Source of the DNA: Streptococcus cristatus
GTDB taxonomy: Bacteria; Bacillota; Bacilli; Lactobacillales; Streptococcaceae
DNA: 46,542 bases
Assembly: GCF_003943465.1 (NCBI RefSeq)
Contig: NZ_RJPR01000008.1
Span: forward strand, 338 to 46,879
Reading direction: 5' to 3'
The notes below the pieces were generated by a model. It was given only the letters and a program-made list of their open reading frames with translations, ran no database searches and was not told the DNA's origin. The stretch's first letter is position 1. Each line of letters begins with the position of its first letter. A program made the position numbers and the translations under genes. Positions 16,552 to 24,532 of this stretch are shown here, one piece after another.

Positions 16552-17529
16552 TTATCCTAAATTTAAAGTTTCTAGATCTTGGCAGATAATTTCCTTTGAA
16601 GTGTTGAGTATCACGGAGAGAAAATCCTGAAAGAAGAGCTGGGTGTTTACTTGGGTCAGTATCTTAGCATTGGCTTCCTTACCATAAAAATGATAGGCAT
16701 CAACCAGCGTTTGTCCCATGGCAATGCCTTCCGTTGTAAGATCGACGAAGGAGTCAAAGCCTTGGCAAAGATCCTCATGCAGGAAATGTGCAACGGCCAA
16801 TGGATCGTTGATGACACAGCCGATGATATGTTCATACTCCCAATGAAAATCCCAGTAAAAACGCGTGATTTTTCCGACAAAGTCAGTGACTTCAGGATTG
16901 ATAAAACGCATATATTCCAATAGATTAGGCGTCAAGACAATCTTTCGCGTGACATCTAGACCGACCATTTCAATTTTTTTTCCGAGTCTTTCATAGGTTT
17001 CTTGGGCTGCATGTGGATCGCACCAGTAGTTGTACTCCGCTACGGGTGAACAGTTGCCGTGCGATTTGTAGCAGCCGCCCATGCTGACAAATCGTTCTAG
17101 ATGTTGACCAAGTGTAGGATTTTTCCTGAGAGCCAAGGCAATATTGGTCAAAGGTCCTAGTGCGATGATAGAAGTATTCTTATTGGTCTGGAAGTAGTCT
17201 GCCAGAAAGTCATAAGCAGCTTGTGGCTGGGCATGGGTGGAACTGCTTCTTGTTATCCTGCTTTCCCCCAATCCATCCATGCCGTGGGTGTCCTGAGCGG
17301 AGATGAAGTCACGAACCAAGGGCTTGTCGGCTCCTACATAAACTGGAATATCTAGCCGATTCAGCCTTTCTAGGATTTTAAAGGCATTTTCAAGACCAAG
17401 TTCCACTGGGACATTTCCAGCAACTATGGTCAAAGCCATGACCTCTAAGTCAGGGTGTTGCAGGGCATAGAGCAGGGCTAGGCTGTCGTCTATACCAGGA
17501 TCGCAGTCAATAATAACTTTTCTTTTCAT
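16552..17529 (-). CDS. Inosine-uridine preferring nucleoside hydrolase family protein
   Basis: The protein has 325 residues. It carries the family fingerprint DCDPGIDD (residues 8-15), whose aspartates bind calcium, then GNVPVELGLENA, ALGPLTNIALAL, EYNYWCDPHAAQ and the second calcium ligand region GCVINDPLAVAHF. The enzyme cleaves the N-glycosidic bond of ribonucleosides to base and ribose in the cytosol, a salvage step. Preference between purine and pyrimidine nucleosides cannot be read. It is first gene of a two-gene operon with an ECF S component, behind a long leader. AAAAGGAGG precedes the ATG. Confidence 0.93.
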   Translation of the reverse strand: MKRKVIIDCDPGIDDSLALLYALQHPDLEVMALTIVAGNVPVELGLENAFKILERLNRLDIPVYVGADKPLVRDFISAQDTHGMDGLGESRITRSSSTHAQPQAAYDFLADYFQTNKNTSIIALGPLTNIALALRKNPTLGQHLERFVSMGGCYKSHGNCSPVAEYNYWCDPHAAQETYERLGKKIEMVGLDVTRKIVLTPNLLEYMRFINPEVTDFVGKITRFYWDFHWEYEHIIGCVINDPLAVAHFLHEDLCQGFDSFVDLTTEGIAMGQTLVDAYHFYGKEANAKILTQVNTQLFFQDFLSVILNTSKEIICQDLETLNLG

Positions 17530-17716
17530 AGGTCCTCCTTTTGAGAAATAAAATAAGGCTGAAACCTCCGTCTCAACCTCTCAGTTAGTTCTGCCAAAGT
17601 GGCAGGACACCAGAAAAAACTATGCGCAATTACATTACTTTAGAATATAAGGGTACTTAGTTTTTTATACTGGGAAGTTTGCGAACCAGTCCAAAACAAG
17701 TGTTTTGAATTATGCA
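17530..17716 (-). promoter_or_regulatory. Long structured 5' leader, candidate riboswitch or attenuator of unknown class
   Basis: About 187 nt separate the predicted start (near 17716) from the hydrolase ATG. In transcript order the leader can form ACTGG/CCAGT, a 9-bp stem (17666-17658 with 17622-17614), a tight CTGCCA-CTT-TGGCAG hairpin (17605-17591), and then a 9-bp terminator-like stem GGTTGAGAC/GTTTCAGCC (17578-17570 with 17565-17557, two G-U) followed by UUAUUUUAUUU directly before the AAAAGGAGG site. No consensus for TPP, purine, preQ1, THF, ZTP, T-box or PyrR was recognised. Confidence 0.6.
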
Positions 17717-17722
17717 TTTACT

Positions 17723-17751
17723 ATCATAAAGAAAAATTTCCTAAAAGTCAA
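17723..17751 (-). promoter_or_regulatory. Promoter of the nucleoside hydrolase–ECF operon
   Basis: On the minus strand, TTGACT (17751-17746), a 17-bp spacer and TATGAT (17728-17723), placed back to back with the ridA promoter. Confidence 0.8.
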
Positions 17752-17789
17752 TGGAAAGGAGGACAAGAATAGTCAGTCTTTTGACTTTA

Positions 17790-17798
17790 TGATATAAT
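17790..17798 (+). promoter_or_regulatory. Extended -10 promoter of ridA
   Basis: TGA followed by TATAAT (17793-17798), about 30 bp before the ridA ATG, with AGGAG as ribosome site. Confidence 0.75.
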
Positions 17799-17828
17799 AA
17801 GTAGGATAAAAGAAATGAGGAGAATACA

Positions 17829-18209
17829 ATGGCAAAAATAGTACAAACAGATAAAGCACCGGCAGCAATCGGCCCATATGTTCAAGGAAAAATCGTTGGC
17901 AACCTGTTATTTGCAAGTGGTCAGATTCCTTTGTCACCAGAGACGGGAGAAATTGTAGGTGCAACGATTGAAGAGCAGACTCAGCAGGTTTTGAAAAATG
18001 TAGGAGCTATTTTGGAAGCAGCTGGAACAGATTTTGACCATGTGATCAAGGCGACCTGTTTCCTAAGTGACATCAATGATTTTGTGCCATTTAATGAAGT
18101 CTACAAAACAGCCTTTAAGAGTGAATTTCCAGCTCGTTCGGCAGTGGAAGTGGCTCGCTTACCTCGTGATGTTAAAATCGAAATTGAAGTCATTGCCGAG
18201 ATTGTGTAA
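17829..18209 (+). CDS. ridA: RidA family enamine/imine deaminase
   Basis: The protein has 126 residues, typical RidA/YjgF length. It shows DKAPAAIGPYVQG, LLFASGQIPLSPETGEIVG and FPARSAVEVARLPRDVKIEIEVIA. The arginine of PARSA, which binds the carboxylate of 2-aminoacrylate, is present. It hydrolyses reactive enamines released by PLP enzymes and protects branched-chain amino acid metabolism. It is a soluble trimer in the family. It is monocistronic between its own promoter and a hairpin. Confidence 0.95.
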   Translation: MAKIVQTDKAPAAIGPYVQGKIVGNLLFASGQIPLSPETGEIVGATIEEQTQQVLKNVGAILEAAGTDFDHVIKATCFLSDINDFVPFNEVYKTAFKSEFPARSAVEVARLPRDVKIEIEVIAEIV

Positions 18210-18218
18210 TAAATGCTT

Positions 18219-18247
18219 GGGGCTGGGAAGTTTCCCGTCCTTTTTTA
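18219..18247 (+). terminator. ridA terminator
   Basis: GGCTGGGAA pairs with TTCCCGTCC (one mismatch, one G-U), followed by TTTTTT. Confidence 0.78.
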
Positions 18248-18277
18248 GAAATAAAATGTTAGACGAAGGGAGAAAGA

Positions 18278-19168
18278 ATGGCTGAACACAAGATTCAATT
18301 AGTGATTGTGACAGGAATGAGCGGTGCCGGAAAGACCGTTGCTATCCAGTCTTTTGAGGATTTGGGTTATTTTACCATTGATAATATGCCACCGACCCTA
18401 GTACCAAAGTTTTTGCAGCTGGTCGAAGGAACCACTGACAATGACAAACTGGCTCTGGTTGTTGATATGCGGAGTCGCTCCTTCTTTTTGGAGATTCAGG
18501 ATATTCTGGATGAGCTGGAAAGAAGTACGGAAATTGATTTTAAAATTCTATTTTTGGATGCGGCTGATAAGGAATTGGTGGCTCGCTATAAAGAAACCCG
18601 ACGCAGTCATCCCTTGGCAGCTGACGGGCGGATTTTAGATGGGATTAAGCTGGAGCGTGAACTCTTGGCGCCTCTGAAGAACCTCAGTCAAAATGTCGTT
18701 GATACAACGGATTTGACGCCACGGGAGCTGAGAAAAACGATTTCTGAACAGTTTTCCAATCAAGATGAAATGCACAGTTTTCGCATTGAGGTTATGAGTT
18801 TTGGTTTCAAATACGGCCTGCCTCTGGATTCAGACTTGGTCTTTGATGTGCGTTTCCTGCCCAATCCCTACTATAAACCTGAACTGCGTAATCAAACTGG
18901 CTTGGACAAGGATGTCTTTGACTATGTCATGAACCATGCGGAGTCAGAAGAATTTTACCAGAACCTGCTAGGCTTGATTGAGCCGATTTTGCCTGGCTAT
19001 CAAAAGGAAGGAAAGTCTGTGCTGACTATCGCAGTTGGCTGTACAGGTGGACAACACCGCAGTGTGGCTTTTGCACAGCGTTTGGCGGATGATTTAGCGA
19101 AAATCTGGCCAGTTAATGCCAGTCACCGCGACAAAAATCGTCGGAAGGAAACGGTGAACCGCTCATGA
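18278..19168 (+). CDS. rapZ: RapZ family RNase adapter / nucleotide-binding protein
   Basis: The protein has 296 residues. P-loop GMSGAGKT is at 13-20. Walker-B-like [41 protein letters not shown] and the C-terminal [17 protein letters not shown] segment are all typical of RapZ/YvcJ. In E. coli RapZ directs RNase E to GlmZ. In Firmicutes, YvcJ is an ATP/GTP-binding protein linked to competence. It is the first gene of the conserved rapZ-yvcK-whiA block, with 4-bp ATGA overlaps indicating translational coupling. Confidence 0.95.
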   Translation: MAEHKIQLVIVTGMSGAGKTVAIQSFEDLGYFTIDNMPPTLVPKFLQLVEGTTDNDKLALVVDMRSRSFFLEIQDILDELERSTEIDFKILFLDAADKELVARYKETRRSHPLAADGRILDGIKLERELLAPLKNLSQNVVDTTDLTPRELRKTISEQFSNQDEMHSFRIEVMSFGFKYGLPLDSDLVFDVRFLPNPYYKPELRNQTGLDKDVFDYVMNHAESEEFYQNLLGLIEPILPGYQKEGKSVLTIAVGCTGGQHRSVAFAQRLADDLAKIWPVNASHRDKNRRKETVNRS

Positions 19169-20142
19169 GAAAACCGAGAATTACAGTCATCGGCGGCGGT
19201 ACAGGAATTTCAGTTATTTTAAACAGCCTGCGGAAAAAGGATGTAGAGATCACAGCCATTGTCACAGTTGCAGATGATGGCGGTAGTTCTGGTGAGCTGC
19301 GTAAAAACATCCAGCAGCTGACGCCGCCGGGTGACTTGCGAAATGTTTTGGTGGCCATGTCTGATATGCCAAAGTTTTATGAGAAGGTCTTCCAGTATCG
19401 CTTTGCCAAAGGAGATGGTGTTCTAGCAGGTCATCCCTTGGGGAATCTGATTATTGCAGGCATTTCCGAAATGCAGGGTTCGACCTATAATGCTATGCAG
19501 CTTCTGACTAAGTTTTTCCATACAACAGGTAAAATCTACCCTTCAAGCGACACTCCGCTGACTTTGCATGCTGTGTTTACAGATGGAACGGAAGTTGTCG
19601 GTGAGAGTAATCTAGCCAGTAAGGCTGGTATGATTGAGCGGGTCTATGTGACCAATACCTATGATGATGAAAAGCCTGTTGCCAGTAGAAAGGTGGTCCA
19701 GAGCATTTTGGATAGCGATATGGTGGTGCTGGGACCGGGTTCTCTCTTTACCTCCATTTTGCCAAATCTCGTAATCGAAGAAATCGGACAAGCTATTTTA
19801 GATACTAAGGCAGAAGTAGCCTATGTTTGCAATATTATGACTCAACGTGGCGAAACCGAGCACTTTTCAGATAGCGACCATGTTCAAGTATTGCATCGTC
19901 ATCTGGGCAAAAAGTTCATTGATACTGTCTTGGTCAATATCGAGCCAGTTCCGCGTGAGTATATGAACAGCAATAAATTTGATGAATATCTGGTTCAGGT
20001 TGAGCATAATTTTCGAGGGCTGCAAGAGCAAGTTCCGCGTGTCATTTCATCGAATTTCCTTCGATTGGAAAATGGTGGAGCTTTCCATGACGGAGAGTTA
20101 CTTGTTGATGAATTGATGCAGATTATACAGGTGCGCAAATGA
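19165..20142 (+). CDS. yvcK: YvcK/GlmR-type protein (gluconeogenesis and cell-wall metabolism factor)
   Basis: The protein has 325 residues with nucleotide-sugar-binding loop VIGGGTGIS (8-16), [19 protein letters not shown] and [15 protein letters not shown]. The family (CofD-like fold) binds UDP-sugars and in Bacillus is needed for growth on gluconeogenic carbon and for directing carbon to peptidoglycan precursors. It is cytosolic. It overlaps rapZ and whiA by 4 bp each. Confidence 0.95.
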   Translation: MRKPRITVIGGGTGISVILNSLRKKDVEITAIVTVADDGGSSGELRKNIQQLTPPGDLRNVLVAMSDMPKFYEKVFQYRFAKGDGVLAGHPLGNLIIAGISEMQGSTYNAMQLLTKFFHTTGKIYPSSDTPLTLHAVFTDGTEVVGESNLASKAGMIERVYVTNTYDDEKPVASRKVVQSILDSDMVVLGPGSLFTSILPNLVIEEIGQAILDTKAEVAYVCNIMTQRGETEHFSDSDHVQVLHRHLGKKFIDTVLVNIEPVPREYMNSNKFDEYLVQVEHNFRGLQEQVPRVISSNFLRLENGGAFHDGELLVDELMQIIQVRK

Positions 20143-21050
20143 GCTTTACAGTAAAAGTAAAAGAAGAGCTTTTAAGCTTATCTGTAAAAGACAAAAATGA
20201 GTTGGCTGCCATGATTAAGATGGCTGGTAGTTTAGGAATTTCTTCGACCGGCCTCACCTTATCCATTTCAACAGAAAATGCCAAGATTGCTCGCCATCTC
20301 TATGAATTGCTGTCGGACCTTTATCAGGTCAAATCAGAAATCCGCCACCGTCAGAAGACTAATCTGCGCAAGAATCGAGTTTATACAGTATTTCTAGATC
20401 AGAAAGTGGAAGAAATCTTATCTGACCTGCACTTGGCTGACTCCTTTTTTGGTATTGAGGCCGGGATTGACCAGGCCATTTTGTCAGATGATGAAGCCAG
20501 CCGAGCCTATCTGAGGGGGGCTTTTCTCTCAAATGGTAGCATGCGAGAGCCAGACTCAGGCAAGTACCAGCTAGAAATCCTGTCCGTTTATCTGGATCAT
20601 GCTGAGGATTTAGCTGCCTTGATGCGCCGTTTTCTGCTGGATGCTAAGACCATCGAGCGTAAGAAGGGGGCTGTCACCTATCTGCAGCGGGCTGAGGACA
20701 TCATGGATTTTCTCATTGTCATTGGGGCTATGGAAGCCATGGCTGAGTTTGAATCTCTTAAGCTCATGCGGGAAGCGCGCAACGACCTTAATCGCGCCAA
20801 TAATGCGGAGACAGCGAACATCGCTCGCACGGTTACAGCCAGTATGAAAACCATCAACAATATTGCCAAAATCAGCGATAATATTGGTATTGAGAGTTTA
20901 CCTGTAGACTTACAGGAGGTAGCCCAGCTTCGTATCCAACATCCGGACTACTCCATCCAGCAGCTAGCTGATAGTCTGAGCCGACCACTGACTAAGAGCG
21001 GTGTCAATCATCGCTTGAGAAAAATCAATAAAATCGCAGATGAATTATAA
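20139..21050 (+). CDS. whiA: WhiA sporulation/cell-division regulator homologue
   Basis: The protein has 303 residues. The N-terminal part is a degenerate LAGLIDADG-homing-endonuclease-like domain ([13 protein letters not shown] near 130). The C-terminal helix-turn-helix region includes [27 protein letters not shown] and [19 protein letters not shown]. The endonuclease activity is lost in the family. WhiA affects cell division and chromosome segregation in Firmicutes. It is the last gene of the operon, with a terminator 2 bp after the stop. Confidence 0.95.
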   Translation: MSFTVKVKEELLSLSVKDKNELAAMIKMAGSLGISSTGLTLSISTENAKIARHLYELLSDLYQVKSEIRHRQKTNLRKNRVYTVFLDQKVEEILSDLHLADSFFGIEAGIDQAILSDDEASRAYLRGAFLSNGSMREPDSGKYQLEILSVYLDHAEDLAALMRRFLLDAKTIERKKGAVTYLQRAEDIMDFLIVIGAMEAMAEFESLKLMREARNDLNRANNAETANIARTVTASMKTINNIAKISDNIGIESLPVDLQEVAQLRIQHPDYSIQQLADSLSRPLTKSGVNHRLRKINKIADEL

Positions 21051-21051
21051 A

Positions 21052-21086
21052 AGCTGCTGAGCTTGAGCTCGGCAGCTGTTTTTTTA
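21052..21086. terminator. Bidirectional terminator between whiA and the ferredoxin reductase gene
   Basis: AGCTGCTGAGCTTGAGCTCGGCAGCT forms a long stem with few mismatches, followed by seven T on the plus strand and TTTTATAATT on the minus strand. Confidence 0.88.
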
Positions 21087-22052
21087 TAGGCTTGTAGAAT
21101 GTTTGGGTTGGACTTTTTGCTCAGGATAGATATGGTTAATGGCATTGTTGACAGCAGTAGGTGCCTCACCTAGCCCAGTTGCAATCAGATCAATCTTGCC
21201 CTCATAGCTGCAGCAGTCCCCAGCTGCATAGATACCTGGCACGGAAGTTTCTTGCTTGCTATTGACCAAAATCTTGTGACGGTTGAACTCCAAGCCCCAA
21301 TCTTTGAGATTGCCGACAGAGGATTTAAAACCGTAGTTGACAAAGAGATGATCTAGAGGCAGGTTCTGGCTTTCCTCTCCCTTGACTTGGCTGATTTCCA
21401 AGTGGGTTATCTTGCCATTTTCGCCGACCAAGCGACTAGGAACAAACGGTGTCTTAATCTCAACACTGGAAGCCTTGAGTTCTTCCACACTATGCTCTAA
21501 AGCCCGGAAGTTGTCCCGACGATGAACCAGGCTGGTTTCTCCAATCTTTTCAAAAGCTAGCGCCCAGTCAACAGCCGAGTCGCCCCCTCCCAGAACAACA
21601 ACCTTTTTGCCAGCGTACTGGCTGATGTTTGAAACATGATAGTGGAGGTTGCTGTAAGAATCAGCATCGTCTAGCTCCAAAGCTCTCGGTTTGAAGGCGC
21701 CGCCTCCCATGGCGATGATAATGGTTTTAGTCTGATGTTGAGCCTTAGAAGTCGTGATGGTGAAGCCATCATCAGATTTAACGATATCCAGCACTGTTTC
21801 ATTGAGGCAAATCTCAGTCTGGAAAGTCTCCAGCTGCTCAATCAGACGCTGAGTCAACTCTTCGCCAGTCAAATTAGTAAAGCCAGGCACATCCAGAATC
21901 TTCTTTTCTGGATAGAGAATGGCCGGCTGACCACCCAGCTGAGGCAGGGAATCAATGATTTTAACCTTGGCTTGGCGCAGATGAGCGTAAAAAGCTGCGA
22001 ATAGGCCAACTGGACCGCCACCGACAATCGTAATATCATACAGTTCAGACAT
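21084..22052 (-). CDS. Ferredoxin/flavodoxin-NADP+ reductase, thioredoxin-reductase-like (YumC type)
   Basis: The protein has 322 residues from ATG 22052 (MSELYDITIV). Starting here puts GAGGAAAA at good spacing; an in-frame TTG at 22064 lacks that. FAD-binding GGGPVG is at 11-16, QLGGQPA follows, then an NADPH-binding VVVLGGGDSAVDWAL and the FAD-terminal GIYAAGDCCSYEGKIDLIATGLGEAPTA. No CxxC redox pair is present, which separates it from thioredoxin reductase. It passes electrons between NADPH and ferredoxin or flavodoxin. It is transcribed alone. Confidence 0.92.
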   Translation of the reverse strand: MSELYDITIVGGGPVGLFAAFYAHLRQAKVKIIDSLPQLGGQPAILYPEKKILDVPGFTNLTGEELTQRLIEQLETFQTEICLNETVLDIVKSDDGFTITTSKAQHQTKTIIIAMGGGAFKPRALELDDADSYSNLHYHVSNISQYAGKKVVVLGGGDSAVDWALAFEKIGETSLVHRRDNFRALEHSVEELKASSVEIKTPFVPSRLVGENGKITHLEISQVKGEESQNLPLDHLFVNYGFKSSVGNLKDWGLEFNRHKILVNSKQETSVPGIYAAGDCCSYEGKIDLIATGLGEAPTAVNNAINHIYPEQKVQPKHSTSL

Positions 22053-22087
22053 AATTTTCCTCAATCTTTTTAAAATAAACTAGCATT

Positions 22088-22096
22088 ATTGTACCA
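22088..22096 (-). promoter_or_regulatory. Extended -10 promoter of the ferredoxin reductase gene
   Basis: On the minus strand TGG precedes TACAAT (22093-22088), about 36 bp before the ATG at 22052. Confidence 0.6.
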
Positions 22097-22137
22097 CAAA
22101 AAGAGGTTGAAATGTAGTTAAATTTTTGTAGGGATTG

Positions 22138-22159
22138 TAAAAGCCCCATCAGGGGCTTA
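22138..22159 (-). terminator. Terminator of the RclA/Har-like gene
   Basis: On the minus strand AAGCCCCTGATGGGGCTTTT forms a compact 7-bp GC-rich stem followed by T residues, a few bases after the TAA. Confidence 0.88.
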
Positions 22160-22162
22160 ACA

Positions 22163-23479
22163 TTAAATAGCAAATAAATCATTGAGGTTTTCAGCCAAAG
22201 TCGGGTGAGTGAAGATTTGCTTACTCAAGTAGGTGTAAGGAATCTTATTATCCATGGCTACAGTCAGGATATTGATAATTTCCTGAGCTCCAGCTGAGAA
22301 GATAGTTGCTCCGACGATTTCCTTGGTTTCAGTGTTGACAACAGCCTTGAAGGCACCGCGTAAGTCAGCATTGACATGTCCGCGAGGCATTGCTGCGACA
22401 GGAATCTCCTTCACTGCAATCGGCAGTCCTTGCTCTTGGGCTTCCTTTTCAGTCAATCCGATTTGAGCCAAAGGCGGTGTGATGAACATGCTGGTAGGGA
22501 CGTTCTTACGGTCTTCCAGTGTGTAGCTACCGTCGCCAGCCAGATAGCTATAAAGGATACGGAAGTCATCCAGTGAGATATAAGTAAACTGCAGACCGCC
22601 ATTGACATCGCCCGCTGCAAATACACCAGGTACAGATGTTTCCAAGTGTTTATCAACCTTGATAGCTCCGCGCTCTGTCAGCTCGATATCTGTATTTTCC
22701 AACTTCAGTGGTTCAACATTAGGCTTACGACCAGTAGCATAGAGCAGAGCGTCAAAGCGGAATTCTCCATCTTCTGTCACAACCACAACTTCATCACCAT
22801 CATTTTTAATTTGCTTGGTTTGCACATTTTGCAGGAGCTGGATTCCGTCTTCTTCCATATATTGCTTAGCCAGAGCAGCGATAGAAGGCTCTACTCGAGG
22901 GAGAAAGACAGGTGCAGCATCCAGTACAGTTACTTGACTGCCTAATTTGTTGTAGAGTCCAGCAAATTCTAGGCCGATGTTACCGCCACCCAGAACTCCT
23001 AAACGTTTAGGAAGTTCCTTCAAATTTTGGATGCCAGTTGAGTCATAGACATGCTCGGTTTCAGTCAGTCCTGTAATTGGCAGGACATTGGAAACGGCAC
23101 CGGTATTGATAACAATAGTTTCAGCCGTCAATTCCTCTTTCTCATCGCCAGCTGTGATTTCGATGACTTTGTTTGAAAGGAAATGAGCTTCCGCATCGAT
23201 GATGTCGACACCAGCGCCACTGATTGATGCGTAGTTCTTCCCGTTGAGACGGCTGATTACAGCATTCTTCTCAGCCATTACTTGGTCAAAAGCCAGACCT
23301 TTTTCAGCTGCGACGAGCAGGGTCTTGGTTGGGATGCAGGCGATATTGATACAGGTTCCCCCGTACATAGCCTTGCTTCGCTCAATCAAAGCAACTTTTT
23401 TTCCTTGGGCCGCCATTTTGGCTGCCAATGTTTTACCGGCCTTACCAAAGCCGATGACAATTAAATCATAGGTTAACAT
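22163..23479 (-). CDS. RclA/Har-like flavoprotein disulfide reductase (probable hypothiocyanous acid or reactive chlorine defence)
   Basis: The protein has 438 residues. FAD-binding IGFGKAGKTLA (9-19), ERSKAMYGGTCINIACIPTK with redox pair C43/C48, NAD(P)-binding LGGGNIGLEFAG, the FAD motif GVFAAGDVNGGLQFTYISLDDFRI and C-terminal HPTLAENLND are visible. The IGFGKAGKTLA and AMYGGTCIN stretches match E. coli RclA closely. Streptococcal relatives, including pneumococcal Har, reduce hypothiocyanous acid, the oxidant made by salivary lactoperoxidase. It is soluble. Dihydrolipoamide dehydrogenase is less likely because there is no 2-oxo-acid dehydrogenase context. GGAGG precedes the ATG. Substrate assignment is from family likeness. 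Confidence 0.88.
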   Translation of the reverse strand: MLTYDLIVIGFGKAGKTLAAKMAAQGKKVALIERSKAMYGGTCINIACIPTKTLLVAAEKGLAFDQVMAEKNAVISRLNGKNYASISGAGVDIIDAEAHFLSNKVIEITAGDEKEELTAETIVINTGAVSNVLPITGLTETEHVYDSTGIQNLKELPKRLGVLGGGNIGLEFAGLYNKLGSQVTVLDAAPVFLPRVEPSIAALAKQYMEEDGIQLLQNVQTKQIKNDGDEVVVVTEDGEFRFDALLYATGRKPNVEPLKLENTDIELTERGAIKVDKHLETSVPGVFAAGDVNGGLQFTYISLDDFRILYSYLAGDGSYTLEDRKNVPTSMFITPPLAQIGLTEKEAQEQGLPIAVKEIPVAAMPRGHVNADLRGAFKAVVNTETKEIVGATIFSAGAQEIINILTVAMDNKIPYTYLSKQIFTHPTLAENLNDLFAI

Positions 23480-23503
23480 AATTTACCTCCATTTTTCAAA
23501 AAG

Positions 23504-23512
23504 ATTGTATCA
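23504..23512 (-). promoter_or_regulatory. Extended -10 promoter of the RclA/Har-like gene
   Basis: On the minus strand TGA precedes TACAAT (23509-23504), 25 bp before the ATG. No clear -35 and no obvious RclR-like or Rex-like palindrome was seen. Confidence 0.6.
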
Positions 23513-23629
23513 CATCTAGTCGGAAAATGCTCATTTCTGCTACGCCTATTTTAAAAAAGTATCATAAAACATTTTTATACACTTTGTCCATTTTATTGGA
23601 ACTAAATTCTAGCGCTTTTTCTTGCACTA

Positions 23630-23638
23630 TGTTATACT
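23630..23638 (+). promoter_or_regulatory. Extended -10 promoter of the DUF1304 gene
   Basis: TGT precedes TATACT (23633-23638), about 35 bp before the chosen ATG. Confidence 0.6.
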
Positions 23639-23672
23639 TCTTTTCGTCATGAATTTCTATAAGGAGAAGAAA

Positions 23673-24029
23673 ATGTCTATTATCACACTGATTTTGGCAA
23701 GCTTGGTTGCCTTGGAATTTTTCTATATTATGTACTTGGAGACCATCGCGACGACCTCAGCAGCGACAGCACGGGTCTTTGGTATGTCACAAGAGGAGTT
23801 GGAGCAGAAGTCGGTCAATACCCTTTTTAAAAACCAAGGAGTTTATAATGGTTTGCTGGGTATTTTGGTTTTAATTGCGGCCTTTGTACAGCCTAGTTCG
23901 TTTTGGCTGGGAATTTTTATGGTTTATATCATCTTGGTAGCTGCTTACGGTGCAGTGACCAGCGATCCGAAAATCCTGTTCAAGCAGGGTGGTTTGGCAA
24001 TGTTGACTTTGTTGAGTTTATTTTTCTAG
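23673..24029 (+). CDS. DUF1304 family small membrane protein
   Basis: The protein has 118 residues from ATG 23673, chosen because AAGGAGAAG lies just upstream; a longer frame would start inside the promoter. Four hydrophobic spans are visible (about 4-22, 52-68, 74-92 and 100-117). Family features include LEFFYIMYLETIATTS near the N-terminus, VFGMSQEEL, the FKNQGVYNGLL segment and GAVTSDPKILFKQGG. DUF1304 proteins have no firm function. Own promoter and terminator indicate a single-gene unit. Confidence 0.88.
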   Translation: MSIITLILASLVALEFFYIMYLETIATTSAATARVFGMSQEELEQKSVNTLFKNQGVYNGLLGILVLIAAFVQPSSFWLGIFMVYIILVAAYGAVTSDPKILFKQGGLAMLTLLSLFF

Positions 24030-24030
24030 A

Positions 24031-24066
24031 AAGAGCGGGAAATAGTGATTTCCAGCTCTTTTTTAC
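24031..24066 (+). terminator. Terminator of the DUF1304 gene
   Basis: AAGAGCGGGAAAT pairs with ATTTCCAGCTCTT (one internal mismatch), followed by six T. Confidence 0.85.
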
Positions 24067-24073
24067 ATAATGA

Positions 24074-24102
24074 TTGACTTTTTTATTAGACATGTGTAGA
24101 AT
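24074..24102 (+). promoter_or_regulatory. Promoter of the BlaI-family repressor with embedded operator
   Basis: TTGACT (24074-24079), a 17-bp spacer and TAGAAT (24097-24102). Between them and into the -10 lies GACATGTGTA (24089-24098), an exact fit to the KACAnnYGTA box used by CopY/BlaI-type repressors. Binding here would block RNA polymerase, so autoregulation is inferred. Confidence 0.72.
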
Positions 24103-24139
24103 AAAATTAGAAGAAGACTTTAGAAAGTATGGAAATGTA

Positions 24140-24517
24140 ATGAATCATTCAATTAAACGTTTACCAGATGGTGAATTTGCCATCTTAAAGATTATTTGGC
24201 ACCTGCCAAATCCAACGACCTCTGCCCAAATCATGGAAAAGCTGGGTGAAGATAACCATTGGAAGCCTCAGACCTTGTTGACAGTTCTGGCTCGCTTGAC
24301 GGAAAAGGGCTTCTTAGAAAGTGTTCGAAAGGGACGTGAAAGGCAATATACGGCCTTGATTTCGGAAGAGGAATATTTAGAGGTAGAGACGTCAGACTTT
24401 TTAAAGCGTTATAGCGGTCATTCCATGAGTGGATTTGTCAAGACTCTCTTTTCATCTAATTCCTTTTCAGAAAATGAACTGGATGAGCTGCGTAATTTGC
24501 TGAATCAGAAAGAGTAA
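24140..24517 (+). CDS. BlaI/MecI/CopY family transcriptional repressor
   Basis: The protein has 125 residues from ATG 24140 (MNHSIKRLPDGEFAI), the standard family start; the longer frame would begin in the promoter. The winged helix includes LPDGEFAILKIIWHL, TSAQIMEKL and the recognition stretch KPQTLLTVLARLTEKGFL. The C-terminal dimer region ends in ELRNLLNQKE and lacks the CxC-x4-CxC copper site of CopY, so BlaI/MecI-like control is more likely than copper sensing. An M56 protease gene follows directly, the usual partner that cleaves such repressors, but here it is broken. Confidence 0.88.
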   Translation: MNHSIKRLPDGEFAILKIIWHLPNPTTSAQIMEKLGEDNHWKPQTLLTVLARLTEKGFLESVRKGRERQYTALISEEEYLEVETSDFLKRYSGHSMSGFVKTLFSSNSFSENELDELRNLLNQKE

Positions 24518-24532
24518 GATGAGGTAGTATCC

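Noticed and set aside
17530..17716. Known riboswitch, T-box or PyrR element in the hydrolase leader
   Set aside because: No ATCCAGAGAG, no T-box AGGGTGG sequence, and no TPP, purine, preQ1, THF or ZTP core was found by eye; kept as unclassified.
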